This document shows, piece after piece, positions 1-8,430 of a stretch of DNA of 64,000 nt. The position numbers and the translations under genes were made by a program. The DNA is taken from contig QUIQ01000002.1 in NCBI GenBank assembly GCA_003480165.1, positions 124,001 to 188,000 of the forward strand. Direction: 5' to 3'. Each line of letters starts with the position of its first letter. Position 1 is the first letter of the stretch. The stretch is from Firmicutes bacterium AM41-11 (lineage in GTDB: Bacteria; Bacillota_I; Bacilli_A; Erysipelotrichales; Erysipelotrichaceae). The notes beneath the pieces are model-generated. The model did no database searches. It saw only the letters and a program-made list of their open reading frames with translations, and was not told where the DNA came from.

Positions 1-575
1 CATAATTGATTTTCTTTGGCTTGTTGCTTGGAATAGGCAATGGCTTCCTTGGAATAGCGCTTGGTATCTTTTAATAAGGTCATGAAGGCTTCGATATCTT
101 TTTCGTTGTAGACTTCAAAGTTCGCAAAATAGTTATTTAATGTATTGACAAGACCATTGTTGCTGGACCAGATATTCGCCAGATATTTGTATTTATCCTT
201 GATCATTTCTTTAGCCAGTGAACAAGAATCCATATACTCGTCATAGATGACTTGTTGGGTAGCATCAAGAGTATTACGGTCAAAGGCGTTTAAGCGTTTG
301 ATTTCTTTATGGAGTAAGGCTTTATCCTCTTTGGAAGTTGTAAAGGTTCCTAAGGTGACATGGATATTATCATAGGAAATATCGTAGTTTTCCGGATTGG
401 CAATATAGGTATGTAAGGTTGTGTAGTCATCTTCTAAGTTTTCTTTAAAATCTTCATTGATGAATTTTGTGAATTCTTCATTCGGACTTGATGCCGTTTT
501 CTCTTGGGCGAAAATCGGAACACTTGTCCAAGTCAGGCTTAGTGCACAAAGGAAGGCTAGTAGTTTTTTTAACAT
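1..575 (-). CDS. Secreted DUF885-family protein, N-terminal part
   Basis: The gene starts at the ATG complementary to 573-575, after a good ribosome binding site (AAGGAGAA), and runs off the left edge, so only about 191 residues are seen. The first 23 residues form a signal peptide (MLKKLL start, hydrophobic stretch, SVPIFAQ). The mature part begins with acidic and aromatic segments such as NEEFTKFINEDF and DDYTTLHTYIANPENYDI, which resemble the N-terminus of DUF885 proteins, a family of secreted, probably zinc-peptidase-like proteins of unsettled function. The catalytic C-terminal half lies outside the window. It lies downstream of the CNNM-like gene and is separated from it by a terminator, so it is probably transcribed on its own. 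The family call rests on recognition of the N-terminal pattern only. Confidence 0.7.
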   Translation of the reverse strand, partial: MLKKLLAFLCALSLTWTSVPIFAQEKTASSPNEEFTKFINEDFKENLEDDYTTLHTYIANPENYDISYDNIHVTLGTFTTSKEDKALLHKEIKRLNAFDRNTLDATQQVIYDEYMDSCSLAKEMIKDKYKYLANIWSSNNGLVNTLNNYFANFEVYNEKDIEAFMTLLKDTKRYSKEAIAYSKQQAKENQL

Positions 576-589
576 AAGTTCTCCTTTTA

Positions 590-615
590 AAAAAGACACA
601 ACGCTGGTTGTGTCT
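590..615 (-). terminator. Rho-independent terminator after the CNNM/CorC-like gene
   Basis: AGACACAAC and GTTGTGTCT (594-602 and 607-615) form a perfect 9-bp stem with a 4-nt loop. Read on the minus strand it is followed by a run of T. The stop codon of the upstream gene lies inside the stem. Confidence 0.8.
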
Positions 616-1777
616 AGTAATCGTTTGAAAGCTGAACAATAGTTTGTTCGATACGATGGTTTTTGACCTCTTTCACCGTTATTAATAAGTCTTTTGTACG
701 TATTTCAAATTGGGATCCATTTTCTGGAATCCGACCATACTGCGAAAGAATATAGCCGTTAAAGGTTTCGTTTTCATCATCGTCATGTAAGGAAATACCT
801 AAGGCTTGTTCGACATCTTCGATTTCTGCCGATCCGTAGATGCGCCATTGGTTGGAATCAATGCGTTGAATCTCTTTACGATCCAATTCATCTTCTTCAT
901 AGATTTCCCCGACCAGACTTTCCATAATATCATGCAGCGTACAAATACCTGTCATTCCACCATATTCATCTAAGACAATCGCAAAATAGTTTTTATGGGC
1001 GGTCATCTCTTTGAAAAGGTGGTCCACTTTGCAGCTTTCGGCTTCAAAGAATGGGGCATCCATCGCATGGTTTAAAATGACATCTTGGCTGGATGTATCC
1101 GCTAAACGGAAATAATCTCTTGTATCTAAGACACCGATGATATCATCTTCATCTTCCCGACAGATGGGATAGAAGGTATGGCGATTATCATGGATGATCT
1201 GTTTCCATGTTTCGGCAGAATCTTCAAGGTGCAACATGATTACATCACTGCGGTGGGTACAGATTTCTTCAATGGTTATATCATCCATCTCAAAAATGTT
1301 TTGAATCATTTCGGTTTGGGCTTGTTTAATATTTCCCGATTCACTTCCGACATGAATCATTTCCCGAATATCTTCTTCAGATACATCTTCATCCGCAAAG
1401 AAGGTTGAAATCTGAATTGGTAGCGCAAGAATGTGAATGATGGGATGGATTCCCTGATAGATTTTTAATACGGAAGCATCCCATTTATGGGTGTGAACCA
1501 AGCGTTTGGGTAATTGTATGGTAATAAACACATTTAAATAAATCGCAAGGATTGCCACGATGGGAAACGATAAAGGAATCCACAAAGTTGGCAAAAACAC
1601 AATCCAAAAGCCACAAAAAATATGTAACCAGCGCGTTTCCGCCTGGTATTGATTCATCTTCTCGATATCGTCATCATCGACGACTTCTTGTACCATCGAG
1701 GCAAGCATCGATAAGAGAATACATAAAATAAATAAGCATAGTAAATAGGGTCGACCCGGCAGGCCATCAGTAGTCAT
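614..1777 (-). CDS. CNNM/CorC (HlyC-type) transporter with CBS pair
   Basis: This 387-aa membrane protein belongs to the CNNM-CBS-CorC_HlyC family, whose members export Mg2+ or other divalent cations or regulate their transport. Residues 1 to about 135 hold several hydrophobic segments (the CNNM/DUF21 membrane part). Residues about 165-290 form a CBS pair with typical phrases (THRSDVIML, DEYGGMTGICTLHDIMESL), and the last 80 residues form the CorC/HlyC domain (NQWRIYGSAEIEDVEQALG). The start at 1777 has AAAGGAGAT upstream. It follows the stand-alone CBS protein at 1825-2235 in the same orientation with a 47-nt gap, so the two may form an operon. The transported ion cannot be read from the sequence. 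Confidence 0.9.
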   Translation of the reverse strand: MTTDGLPGRPYLLCLFILCILLSMLASMVQEVVDDDDIEKMNQYQAETRWLHIFCGFWIVFLPTLWIPLSFPIVAILAIYLNVFITIQLPKRLVHTHKWDASVLKIYQGIHPIIHILALPIQISTFFADEDVSEEDIREMIHVGSESGNIKQAQTEMIQNIFEMDDITIEEICTHRSDVIMLHLEDSAETWKQIIHDNRHTFYPICREDEDDIIGVLDTRDYFRLADTSSQDVILNHAMDAPFFEAESCKVDHLFKEMTAHKNYFAIVLDEYGGMTGICTLHDIMESLVGEIYEEDELDRKEIQRIDSNQWRIYGSAEIEDVEQALGISLHDDDENETFNGYILSQYGRIPENGSQFEIRTKDLLITVKEVKNHRIEQTIVQLSNDY

Positions 1778-1824
1778 GAAAAAAATCTCCTTTTGAAAAA
1801 ATATAACCGATTTACGCTATGAAA

Positions 1825-2235
1825 TCAATTTTCTTTCGGATTTTCCCCATTGTGCTGCATTAAATAACTCAGGATAGATTTACGGGTTACGATTCCAATA
1901 AAGATATTTCGATCATCTACGATAGGCACAAAGTTTTGATCCAGGGCTTGTTGGAAGAGGTCATCGATATTGGTATCAATGGTACAAGCGGGAACAAAAT
2001 CTTTGCGAATCAACTTTTCAATTTCTAAATCCATATCATGGGGATGTTCTAGGTGATGCCATAAGAAATCTCCTTCACTCAAAGTTCCTAAGTACTGCCC
2101 TTTCTGGTTAATAACTGGCATAGCCGTATAGTGAGCTTCTTGCATAGCGTCCAAGCCTTGTTGGATTGACATCATTCCATATAATAATTGCACTTGATCT
2201 TTTGGTTTTAAAAAGAATACGACATTATCTAACAT
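1825..2235 (-). CDS. Stand-alone CBS-pair protein (CbpB/YkuL-like)
   Basis: This 136-aa protein consists of two CBS motifs (AMPVINQKGQYLGTLSEGDFL and FVPIVDDRNIFIGIVTRKS) with no membrane segment. Small CBS pairs of this layout in Firmicutes include CbpB/YkuL, which binds cyclic di-AMP and acts on the stringent response enzyme Rel; whether this one does is inference. The start at 2235 has GAGGT upstream. It is followed closely by the CNNM/CorC-type gene and is divergent from the PTS regulator at 2430. Confidence 0.75.
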   Translation of the reverse strand: MLDNVVFFLKPKDQVQLLYGMMSIQQGLDAMQEAHYTAMPVINQKGQYLGTLSEGDFLWHHLEHPHDMDLEIEKLIRKDFVPACTIDTNIDDLFQQALDQNFVPIVDDRNIFIGIVTRKSILSYLMQHNGENPKEN

Positions 2236-2310
2236 TTCTAATACCTCGTACCATCACCTTAACAAAGAATTATAGGATTTCTTTCAATGAATTATGGGAA
2301 ATTTTTGGCT

Positions 2311-2350
2311 ATTACAAACGCTTCCACATCATTATGGAAACGGTTGTAAT
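2311..2350. promoter_or_regulatory. Long inverted repeat, operator candidate for the PTS operon
   Basis: ATTACAAACGCTTCCA (2311-2326) and TGGAAACGGTTGTAAT (2335-2350) are inverted copies with 14 of 16 bases matching and an 8-nt spacer. The site lies between the divergent CBS gene and the PRD regulator, about 80 bp before the latter. DNA-binding PRD regulators of the MtlR/LicR type bind inverted repeats of this size in front of their operons. Each arm also resembles a CcpA cre box (TGnAAnCGnT core), so catabolite repression is an alternative reading. Confidence 0.55.
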
Positions 2351-2429
2351 TGGGTAGAAATATAAAGAATGCTAGTATGGTTGCAGAAAGAAGAATTCAT
2401 GTTAGCTAACTTTTAATGGGGGTGATGTT

Positions 2430-3974
2430 TTGAACCAAAGACAAATTGATTTGATGAAATTGCTTTGCGAACAGAACGTTTTTCGACCTGCTTCTTTCTT
2501 TAGTAGAAAGTTGTCTGTTTCTACCAAAACGGTTTATTCGGATTTTCAAGATATTGAAAAGTTTGTTAAAAAATTTCAAGTTGAATTAATCCGTATTCCT
2601 GGGACGGGTGTTTATTTAGAAGGAACAAAAGAGCATAAGGATGCTTTAAAGGAAAACCTCTTAAAACAAACGGAGAAAGACAAATATTCAATGGAATATC
2701 GACGCTTGCAAATCGTTAAACGACTTTTAATCGAATCGAAGACGATTACTTTGGAAAGCCTAGCGGATGAATTTATCATCAGTAAAAGCTCGTTGTATAA
2801 CGATTTAAATGCAGTTTCCAAACAATTGGGATCGAACTGTTTAATTATTTCAAATGACAACGGCGTGTATGCCAGTGGTGATGAATTAAACATTCAAAAA
2901 GCTATTAAACAAATTGTCTCTTTTTATACATTGACAAAAATTGATGGCATTTCTGGATACGAAGAACTTCTATATATTCTATTTGACGCGAACATTATTG
3001 AGCTTGTACATAACATTCTTTATGGAAATTATGCCGAGTTGACCGAAAATGTTTCCGATTATTATATTCGCAGTTTGGAAATCATTATGATTACTTTGAT
3101 TACGCGAGTTCAAATGGATTTCCATGTGGAAAAGGAAAACGATTTCTTATTCAACAATATTCGCTATATGGAAACATATGTGGTTGCCAACAGCATGATT
3201 GAATTCATTAAACAAGAAATGAATGTAGTCTTTACACAAGAAGATATCGAATATTTGTGTCGTCAATTGTTTGCACATCGAATTACAAATCGTTTTAAAA
3301 CAAATGAGACGCAATATACTTCTATGGTTAAAGAAATCATTGAACGAATGGAATTTATTGAAAAAGTGTCCTTCGACCAAAATGATTCTTTGTATCATTC
3401 CTTGCTGTATCATTTGCCAGCCATGGTTGTGCGTTTGAAAAAAGGGATTCGAATTCACAATCCATTATTAAAGGATATAAAGAATCAGTATTCGCGTTTG
3501 TTTTCTGAAGTGTGGTATGCATTATCGGTTCTAGAATCGAAATATGATGTGGTACTAAACGATGATGAAATTTCTTTGATTTTGATCTATTTCCAAATTG
3601 CTTTAGATCGAGAATCAAAATCCAACAACATTATTGTGATTTGTCCCTATGGAAACTCATCTTCGCAATTGATTTTAAATCGCGTAAAGAAATTTTTACC
3701 CGAAAGAGATCATATTGAAGTTTCTACCATAGATAAACTACAAGCCAATCGAATGCGTAATGTTGATTTGATTATTACGCCAATCGATTTGAATATAGAT
3801 ACGATTCCAGTAATCAAAGTATCTCCGCTTGTCAGCAACGAAGACTTAGTGCGTATTTTGGATGTGTATTCCTCTTTTGTGATGGAGAAAGAGTCGAAAA
3901 AAGCTTTTTTTGAAAAAGACAAAAGATTTCCAATCACCAACGATTGCACAATTCTTAAATATCGACTTTGTTGA
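2430..3974 (+). CDS. BglG/MtlR-type PRD transcription regulator, frameshifted before its EIIA domain
   Basis: This 514-aa frame reads as an N-terminal helix-turn-helix region (SRKLSVSTKTVYSDFQDIEK), a second HTH/Mga-like segment (LADEFIISKSSLYNDLNAV), two PTS regulation domains (about 165-400) and a GatB-like EIIB domain with the phosphocysteine context VICPYGNSSSQ. Members of the family end with an EIIA domain. Here that domain continues in the next frame (3883-4368), and removing one T from the T7 run at 3905-3911 joins both into a normal protein of about 645 aa. The protein should activate the downstream galactitol-type PTS operon under phosphorylation control. Either the break is real, or it is a slippage or sequencing difference. 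Confidence 0.8.
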   Translation: MNQRQIDLMKLLCEQNVFRPASFFSRKLSVSTKTVYSDFQDIEKFVKKFQVELIRIPGTGVYLEGTKEHKDALKENLLKQTEKDKYSMEYRRLQIVKRLLIESKTITLESLADEFIISKSSLYNDLNAVSKQLGSNCLIISNDNGVYASGDELNIQKAIKQIVSFYTLTKIDGISGYEELLYILFDANIIELVHNILYGNYAELTENVSDYYIRSLEIIMITLITRVQMDFHVEKENDFLFNNIRYMETYVVANSMIEFIKQEMNVVFTQEDIEYLCRQLFAHRITNRFKTNETQYTSMVKEIIERMEFIEKVSFDQNDSLYHSLLYHLPAMVVRLKKGIRIHNPLLKDIKNQYSRLFSEVWYALSVLESKYDVVLNDDEISLILIYFQIALDRESKSNNIIVICPYGNSSSQLILNRVKKFLPERDHIEVSTIDKLQANRMRNVDLIITPIDLNIDTIPVIKVSPLVSNEDLVRILDVYSSFVMEKESKKAFFEKDKRFPITNDCTILKYRLC

Positions 3975-4368
3975 ACTACAAGTGGATGTTGAATCAAAAG
4001 AAGAATGTTTAGATTTGATGATATCAAAACTTGAACAGGAAAAATATGTAAAAACAGGATTCCGTCAATCTGTTTATAACCGTGAAAAAATGGGTACGAC
4101 AAGTCTGGAAACAGGTGTGGCTTTGCCACATGCTGATTCGGAAACGATTTGCCAGTCTGTTATATCTGTTATGACTTTAAAACATCCTATTCGTTGGGGA
4201 TCGGTTCCGGTAAAGCTCGTTGTAATGATGGCTCTATCGACAAAAGATATTGAGCAATTTAAAGATGCCATTGTTGAGCTCTACCAAATTATTGAAAAAA
4301 AAGAATATGTTGAAGAGATTGTAGAAATCAATCAAAAAGAACAAATGATGCAATTGTTTTGTAAATAG
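3910..4368 (+). CDS. PTS EIIA (fructose/mannitol-type) domain, C-terminal part of the split PRD regulator
   Basis: The 152-aa frame is an EIIA domain with the phosphohistidine context TGVALPHADSE. Its frame overlaps the end of the PRD regulator and is open back to 3883, with a TTG at 3910 that has no separate ribosome binding site. It is therefore best read as the last domain of that regulator, disconnected by one extra T in a T7 run. If it is translated separately, it could serve as a free EIIA next to the one encoded immediately downstream. Confidence 0.65.
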   Translation: MKKTKDFQSPTIAQFLNIDFVELQVDVESKEECLDLMISKLEQEKYVKTGFRQSVYNREKMGTTSLETGVALPHADSETICQSVISVMTLKHPIRWGSVPVKLVVMMALSTKDIEQFKDAIVELYQIIEKKEYVEEIVEINQKEQMMQLFCK

Positions 4369-4381
4369 GAGGAAGGAAAAG

Positions 4382-4837
4382 ATGTACTTTGATCATCGCT
4401 TATGCTTTTTTCAACTTGACGTTGAAAATCAAGATCAACTTCTAGATAAAATGTGTTCTAAGTTGTATTCAGAAGGATTTGTAAAAGATACATATGTAGG
4501 TGCACTTAAAGAAAGGGAAAAAGAGTATCCAACTGGAATTTTGTTTGAAAATACTGGGTTTGCGATTCCTCATACGGATTCAAAACACGTGAATCAATCG
4601 CAAATCTGCTTTGCATCCTTAAAGAAACCAATCGTATTTAAGGATATGACAAATAAAGAAAATGAAATTTCTGTAGAGTTGGTATTTATGTTAGCTATGT
4701 CTCAACCACATGAGCAAGTAGATACACTACAAAATTTAATGATGCTCTTTCAAGATGTGAGCGCCGTAGAAAAGTTAAAACAATGTACAGATGAAGAAAC
4801 ATTTTCAGAAATATTAAAAAGTGCAAATGTTTATTAA
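4382..4837 (+). CDS. PTS EIIA subunit, galactitol type (GatA-like)
   Basis: This 151-aa protein of the PTS EIIA-2 domain carries the phosphate from HPr to EIIB. The active histidine is His64 in GFAIPHTDSKHV, and the arginine-containing segment ALKEREKEYPTGI precedes it as in the family. AGGAGGAAGGAAAAG lies just upstream of the ATG. It sits 13 nt after the regulator's EIIA domain and 24 nt before the EIIC gene, so it is the dedicated EIIA of this transporter. The sugar is unknown; galactitol-type PTS also take up other polyols and pentitols. Confidence 0.88.
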   Translation: MYFDHRLCFFQLDVENQDQLLDKMCSKLYSEGFVKDTYVGALKEREKEYPTGILFENTGFAIPHTDSKHVNQSQICFASLKKPIVFKDMTNKENEISVELVFMLAMSQPHEQVDTLQNLMMLFQDVSAVEKLKQCTDEETFSEILKSANVY

Positions 4838-4861
4838 GAGTAATAGAAGGGAAAAGAGAAA

Positions 4862-6205
4862 ATGGATGTAGTTATTAATTTATTACAATGGTTTATTGGT
4901 TTAGGATCAAATACGTTTCTACCAATTATCATTTTCGTAATTGCTTTGATTTTTGGAGTTAAGCCAGGTAAAGCCTTTATGGCAGGTATTACCGTTGGTA
5001 TTGGATCAATTGGATTAGGTTTAGTATTGGATTTATTGTCAGGAAGTTTAGGTGCTGCCATTCAAACAATGGGTGAGCAATATGGAGCTTCATTAAGCAT
5101 TATGGATATTGGTTGTGGTGTAGGAGGTCCATTGGCATTCTCTACGACAATTGGTATTTTATTGATTCCATTATCATTAATTGTGAACTTTGTGTTTGTT
5201 ATGTTGGGATTAACAAAAACATTAAATGTTGATATCTGGAACTTCTGGTTCCCAGCTTTCTTAGGTTTGGTATCTAATGCTGTTTCAGGAAGCTTTGTTG
5301 TAGGTATCTTAGCTGCTGTTGTTGCTGTTATGTTGCAATGGTTGATGGCTGATACATTCCAAGAAAAAATCAGTACTTTCTTTGGATATCCAGGAATTGC
5401 GATTACTCATATGATGGCTTTGTCTGGTGTAATCTTTGCGATTCCAATGAACTGGATTTTCGATCATATTCCAGGTCTAAATAAATTAGATGCAGATGCA
5501 GAAACATTGACGAAAAAATTTGGCATTTTTGGTGACACAGTTGTTATGGGATTAATCATTGGTGCTGTTGTTGGTATCTTTGCTCATTATGATGTCGCAA
5601 AAATTGGTACCTTGGCAATGTCTACAGCTGCCGTTATGAAGATCATGCCTAAAATGGTTGCTATGTTCATGGAAGGATTAATGCCAGTTGCTGAAGCTGC
5701 TAAAGAATTTGCTTCTAAGAAGTTGAATGGAAAAGTTGTCAACATTGGTATGGATGCTGCCTTAACTGTTGGTCATCCAACTGTAATGTCTACTTCATTA
5801 TTAATGGTACCTATTTCCTTATTATTAGCGATTGTTTTACCTGGAAATAAAGTACTTCCATTTGGAGATTTAGCTTTCTTCGCATTTGGTATTGCGTTAA
5901 TGATTCCATTCTTTAAAGGAAACATTGTTCGTTCTATCCTTGGATGTTCTATCTATTTAGTAATCTGTTTATACTTATCTACTTGGTTAGCGCCTACAAT
6001 TACGCATGTCTTCGCACTAGCTCATTATGATGTTGGTACATCTGGATTAGTTACAAGTGTATTGTGTGGATTATGGCCTGTTGGATTATTTGCCCTTGCG
6101 GTTAAGTATTTAGGTGCATTTGGATTAGTTATTATTGGTGTTATTGTTATTGCTTTATTAGCTTATGTAAACAAAATTCGTGCTAATAAAGTAGCTGCAG
6201 AATAA
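4862..6205 (+). CDS. PTS EIIC subunit, galactitol type (GatC-like)
   Basis: This 447-aa integral membrane permease of the galactitol family of EIIC proteins has about ten hydrophobic segments. Family phrases include LLQWFIGLGSNTFLPIIIF at the N-terminus, FGVKPGKAFMAGITVGIG and VVNIGMDAALTVGHPTVMS. It transports its sugar and passes it to EIIB for phosphorylation. Length is normal for the family (about 450 aa). A ribosome binding site (AGAAGGGAAAAG) precedes the ATG and the EIIB gene follows after 13 nt. The substrate is not known. Confidence 0.9.
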   Translation: MDVVINLLQWFIGLGSNTFLPIIIFVIALIFGVKPGKAFMAGITVGIGSIGLGLVLDLLSGSLGAAIQTMGEQYGASLSIMDIGCGVGGPLAFSTTIGILLIPLSLIVNFVFVMLGLTKTLNVDIWNFWFPAFLGLVSNAVSGSFVVGILAAVVAVMLQWLMADTFQEKISTFFGYPGIAITHMMALSGVIFAIPMNWIFDHIPGLNKLDADAETLTKKFGIFGDTVVMGLIIGAVVGIFAHYDVAKIGTLAMSTAAVMKIMPKMVAMFMEGLMPVAEAAKEFASKKLNGKVVNIGMDAALTVGHPTVMSTSLLMVPISLLLAIVLPGNKVLPFGDLAFFAFGIALMIPFFKGNIVRSILGCSIYLVICLYLSTWLAPTITHVFALAHYDVGTSGLVTSVLCGLWPVGLFALAVKYLGAFGLVIIGVIVIALLAYVNKIRANKVAAE

Positions 6206-6218
6206 GGAGAATACACAT

Positions 6219-6503
6219 ATGAAAAAATTATTAGTTGTTTGTGGAGCTGGACATGCTACAAGTACTATTGCTGTCGCAAAAGTAAAAGCATGGTTAGAAA
6301 AAGAAGGATATGAAAACGAAGTAACTATTTATCAATCAAAAATTGCCGATGAATTAAACCGAATTGATGATTATGATGCGGTAATTTCTACAACAATCGT
6401 ACCTGATTCTATTAAAGATAAAGTAATCAATGGATTAGGTCTATTAACTGGAATTAATGCCGATCAAATTTTAAATGATGTGAAAGAAAGATTGGGATTG
6501 TAA
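6219..6503 (+). CDS. PTS EIIB subunit, galactitol type (GatB-like)
   Basis: This 94-aa cytoplasmic EIIB of the lactose/galactitol fold has the phosphocysteine Cys8 in LLVVCGAGHATSTIA. It receives phosphate from EIIA and passes it to the sugar in EIIC. It is preceded by AAGGAG and its stop codon overlaps the next start, which couples it to the YjbQ-family gene. EIIA, EIIC and EIIB thus form a complete transporter here. Confidence 0.9.
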   Translation: MKKLLVVCGAGHATSTIAVAKVKAWLEKEGYENEVTIYQSKIADELNRIDDYDAVISTTIVPDSIKDKVINGLGLLTGINADQILNDVKERLGL

Positions 6504-7018
6504 TGACAACCTTTCATGATGTGATTGAACTACAAACCGTACAAGGAAGAAACTCTTATCATGATTTGCGCGATGCATTGATTGAAACGGTGGAAAAGTC
6601 AAAGATAAAGGATGGCATCTTAGTGGTTTCAAGTGCCCATACAACCTGTTCTCTATACTTTGATGAGACAATGCATGATGTAAACTTTTTTGGCGATGAG
6701 TTCTTACAAGTAGATATCAATGAAACGATGGAAAAAATCGCTCCAAGAATGACAAATGAAAATCAATATCATTCTCCAGGTCCTGAACATGTGGCTTTTG
6801 GTCTAAATGTTCCAGATCCAAATTATCCTGCTGAAAAATGGGTGATGTTAAATACGGATGCTCATTTAAAGTCAAGTATTTATGGAACGAATTCCGTAAC
6901 ACTCATTATTAAAGATGGACAACTACAATTGGGGGCTATGGGCCGTATCTACTTTGTCGACTGGGATACTTTACGTCCAAGAAACCGTAAAATCAATCTC
7001 TTTGTGATGGGGGAATAG
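6503..7018 (+). CDS. YjbQ-family (UPF0047) protein
   Basis: This 171-aa protein has the YjbQ/UPF0047 signature: SAHTTCSLYFDE near residue 45, a His-rich segment (NQYHSPGPEHVAFG) and a C-terminal KDGQLQLGAMGRIYFVDWD. Some homologues show weak thiamine phosphate synthase activity, but the in vivo role is not settled. Here the gene lies between a sugar EIIB and two sugar-phosphate enzymes and starts at the last base of the EIIB gene, so a role in the catabolism of the imported sugar phosphate is a reasonable inference. There are no thiamine genes nearby. Confidence 0.85.
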   Translation: MTTFHDVIELQTVQGRNSYHDLRDALIETVEKSKIKDGILVVSSAHTTCSLYFDETMHDVNFFGDEFLQVDINETMEKIAPRMTNENQYHSPGPEHVAFGLNVPDPNYPAEKWVMLNTDAHLKSSIYGTNSVTLIIKDGQLQLGAMGRIYFVDWDTLRPRNRKINLFVMGE

Positions 7019-7021
7019 AAT

Positions 7022-7672
7022 ATGATTCTTTCTCCTTCACTATATAATGCGGGTGTTTGTCATTTAGAACAAACGCTATCGGATATTGAAAAAGCCGGTG
7101 CGCAATATTTACATGTGGATATTTTAGACAATACCTTTGTACCAAGTTTATCTTTTGGACCAAAAATCGTAAAAGATTTAAAAAAGATGACCGACTTGGT
7201 ATTAGATGTTCATATGATGGTTGATACACCAGAAAACTGCGTTGCAGATTTTTGTCAAGCTGGAGCGGATATTGTAACGGTTCACTACGAAGCGACTTCA
7301 CATTTGGGCTACACGATCCAAGAAATCAAAAAACATCACGCAAAAGTGGGAGTTGCCATAAATCCGGCTACACCAGTCTGTGTGATTGAACCGGTTTTGC
7401 AGGATGTAGACCAAGTGTTAGTGATGACGATTAATCCGGGAAGAAGTGGACAGAAGTTAATTCTATCGACTTTAGACAAGATTCGTGAATTGGTTCAAAT
7501 TCGTAACGCTAAGAATCTGCATTTTGATATTCAAGTTGATGGAAACATTACTCCAGATAATGTTGAAAAAGTTTTAGATGCAGGCGCAAATGTCATTGTT
7601 TCTGGCGGCGGTATTTTTAATGAACATCCGATTTGTGAAAATATCCAAAAGTTTTTTGAGGTAGAAAAATGA
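7022..7672 (+). CDS. Ribulose-phosphate 3-epimerase family enzyme
   Basis: This 216-aa TIM-barrel protein has the epimerase motifs LHVDILDNTFVPSLSFGP, VHMMVDTPE, VLVMTINPGRSGQK and a C-terminal ANVIVSGGGIF phosphate site. Family members epimerise C3 of ribulose-5-phosphate or of hexulose phosphates such as D-allulose-6-phosphate. Usual Rpe proteins have DVMDG and FVPN where this one has DILDN and FVPS, so a relative acting on the imported sugar is more likely than the housekeeping enzyme. It begins 3 nt after the YjbQ gene and overlaps the next gene by 4 nt. Confidence 0.85.
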   Translation: MILSPSLYNAGVCHLEQTLSDIEKAGAQYLHVDILDNTFVPSLSFGPKIVKDLKKMTDLVLDVHMMVDTPENCVADFCQAGADIVTVHYEATSHLGYTIQEIKKHHAKVGVAINPATPVCVIEPVLQDVDQVLVMTINPGRSGQKLILSTLDKIRELVQIRNAKNLHFDIQVDGNITPDNVEKVLDAGANVIVSGGGIFNEHPICENIQKFFEVEK

Positions 7673-8223
7673 AACCAAACGTATATGCGATTCTAAATGA
7701 ATTGAAACAAAATGTAGAATATATTTCGGAAGCACAGATGGATGCCTTGGCACAAAAAATTGATCACGCCAACCATATTTTCTTAACCGGAAAGGGAAGA
7801 AGTGGGCTATCTATTTCGGCCTTTGCTAACCGTTTGTTACATTTGGGATATTCTGTAAGTATGATTGGAGAAATCTCTGCACCTCATACGCATGAAAATG
7901 ATCTTGTGATCATTGCCAGCGGTTCTGGGGAAACGGATGCTTTAGTCGCTATTGCGAAAAAAGCGAAAAGTGAGCAATTGGATCTAGTTTGTCTGACGAT
8001 GAATGAAGCTTCAACAATTGCGCAAATGGCAGATTTGATTGTCGTTATTCCTGGGGTTTCACCCAAAGTCGAATCTTTAAAAGCCATTTCCTCCATTCAA
8101 CCTATGGGTTCTGCTTTTGAACAAATGTTGTTTTTAAGCCTAGATGCATTGGTATTGTCGATGATGGATAAAAAAGGTATGACTTCGGATCAGATGTTTG
8201 CAAATCACGCTAATATTGAATAA
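7669..8223 (+). CDS. hxlB: 6-phospho-3-hexuloisomerase-like SIS-domain protein
   Basis: This 184-aa protein has a single SIS domain with the phosphosugar-binding segments LTGKGRSGLSISAFANRL and ASGSGETDALVAIAKKA, and a C-terminus (GSAFEQMLFLSLDALVLSMM) typical of HxlB/PHI proteins. PHI interconverts hexulose-6-phosphate and fructose-6-phosphate. No 3-hexulose-6-phosphate synthase gene (hxlA) is nearby, so the enzyme more likely isomerises a product of the epimerase encoded just upstream (4-nt overlap). It is the last gene of the operon, before a terminator. Confidence 0.85.
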   Translation: MKPNVYAILNELKQNVEYISEAQMDALAQKIDHANHIFLTGKGRSGLSISAFANRLLHLGYSVSMIGEISAPHTHENDLVIIASGSGETDALVAIAKKAKSEQLDLVCLTMNEASTIAQMADLIVVIPGVSPKVESLKAISSIQPMGSAFEQMLFLSLDALVLSMMDKKGMTSDQMFANHANIE

Positions 8224-8239
8224 AATTCACTCCCTGTAG

Positions 8240-8266
8240 AGCACCGTATAATGCGGTGCTTTTTTG
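8240..8266 (+). terminator. Terminator of the galactitol-type PTS operon
   Basis: AGCACCG (8240-8246) and CGGTGCT (8254-8260) form a 7-bp stem with a 7-nt loop, followed by a T run, 17 nt after the hxlB-like stop codon. Confidence 0.85.
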
Positions 8267-8430
8267 TATTTTTCTATGAAAATATTTAGTGAATTTTCGT
8301 GGAATGAATTGCTTGAAGAAATAGTTTTAAAAAACAATAGACTGTGATAGAATATATCCGATTAAAAAAGGGTGAACAAGATCGTCGTTTTGGTACATCC
8401 TTTTTTTTGAGGATCGGAGGATTGAATAAG

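Noticed and set aside
8344..8430. N-terminal extension of PyrB
   Set aside because: The frame is open but the residues do not resemble PyrB, and the ATG at 8431 has a good GGAGG site and the standard N-terminus.
8266..8430. PyrR-dependent attenuator in the pyr leader
   Set aside because: I could not find the PyrR binding loop or a terminator and antiterminator pair. Only a -10-like TAGAAT and an imperfect GATC-flanked stem are visible.
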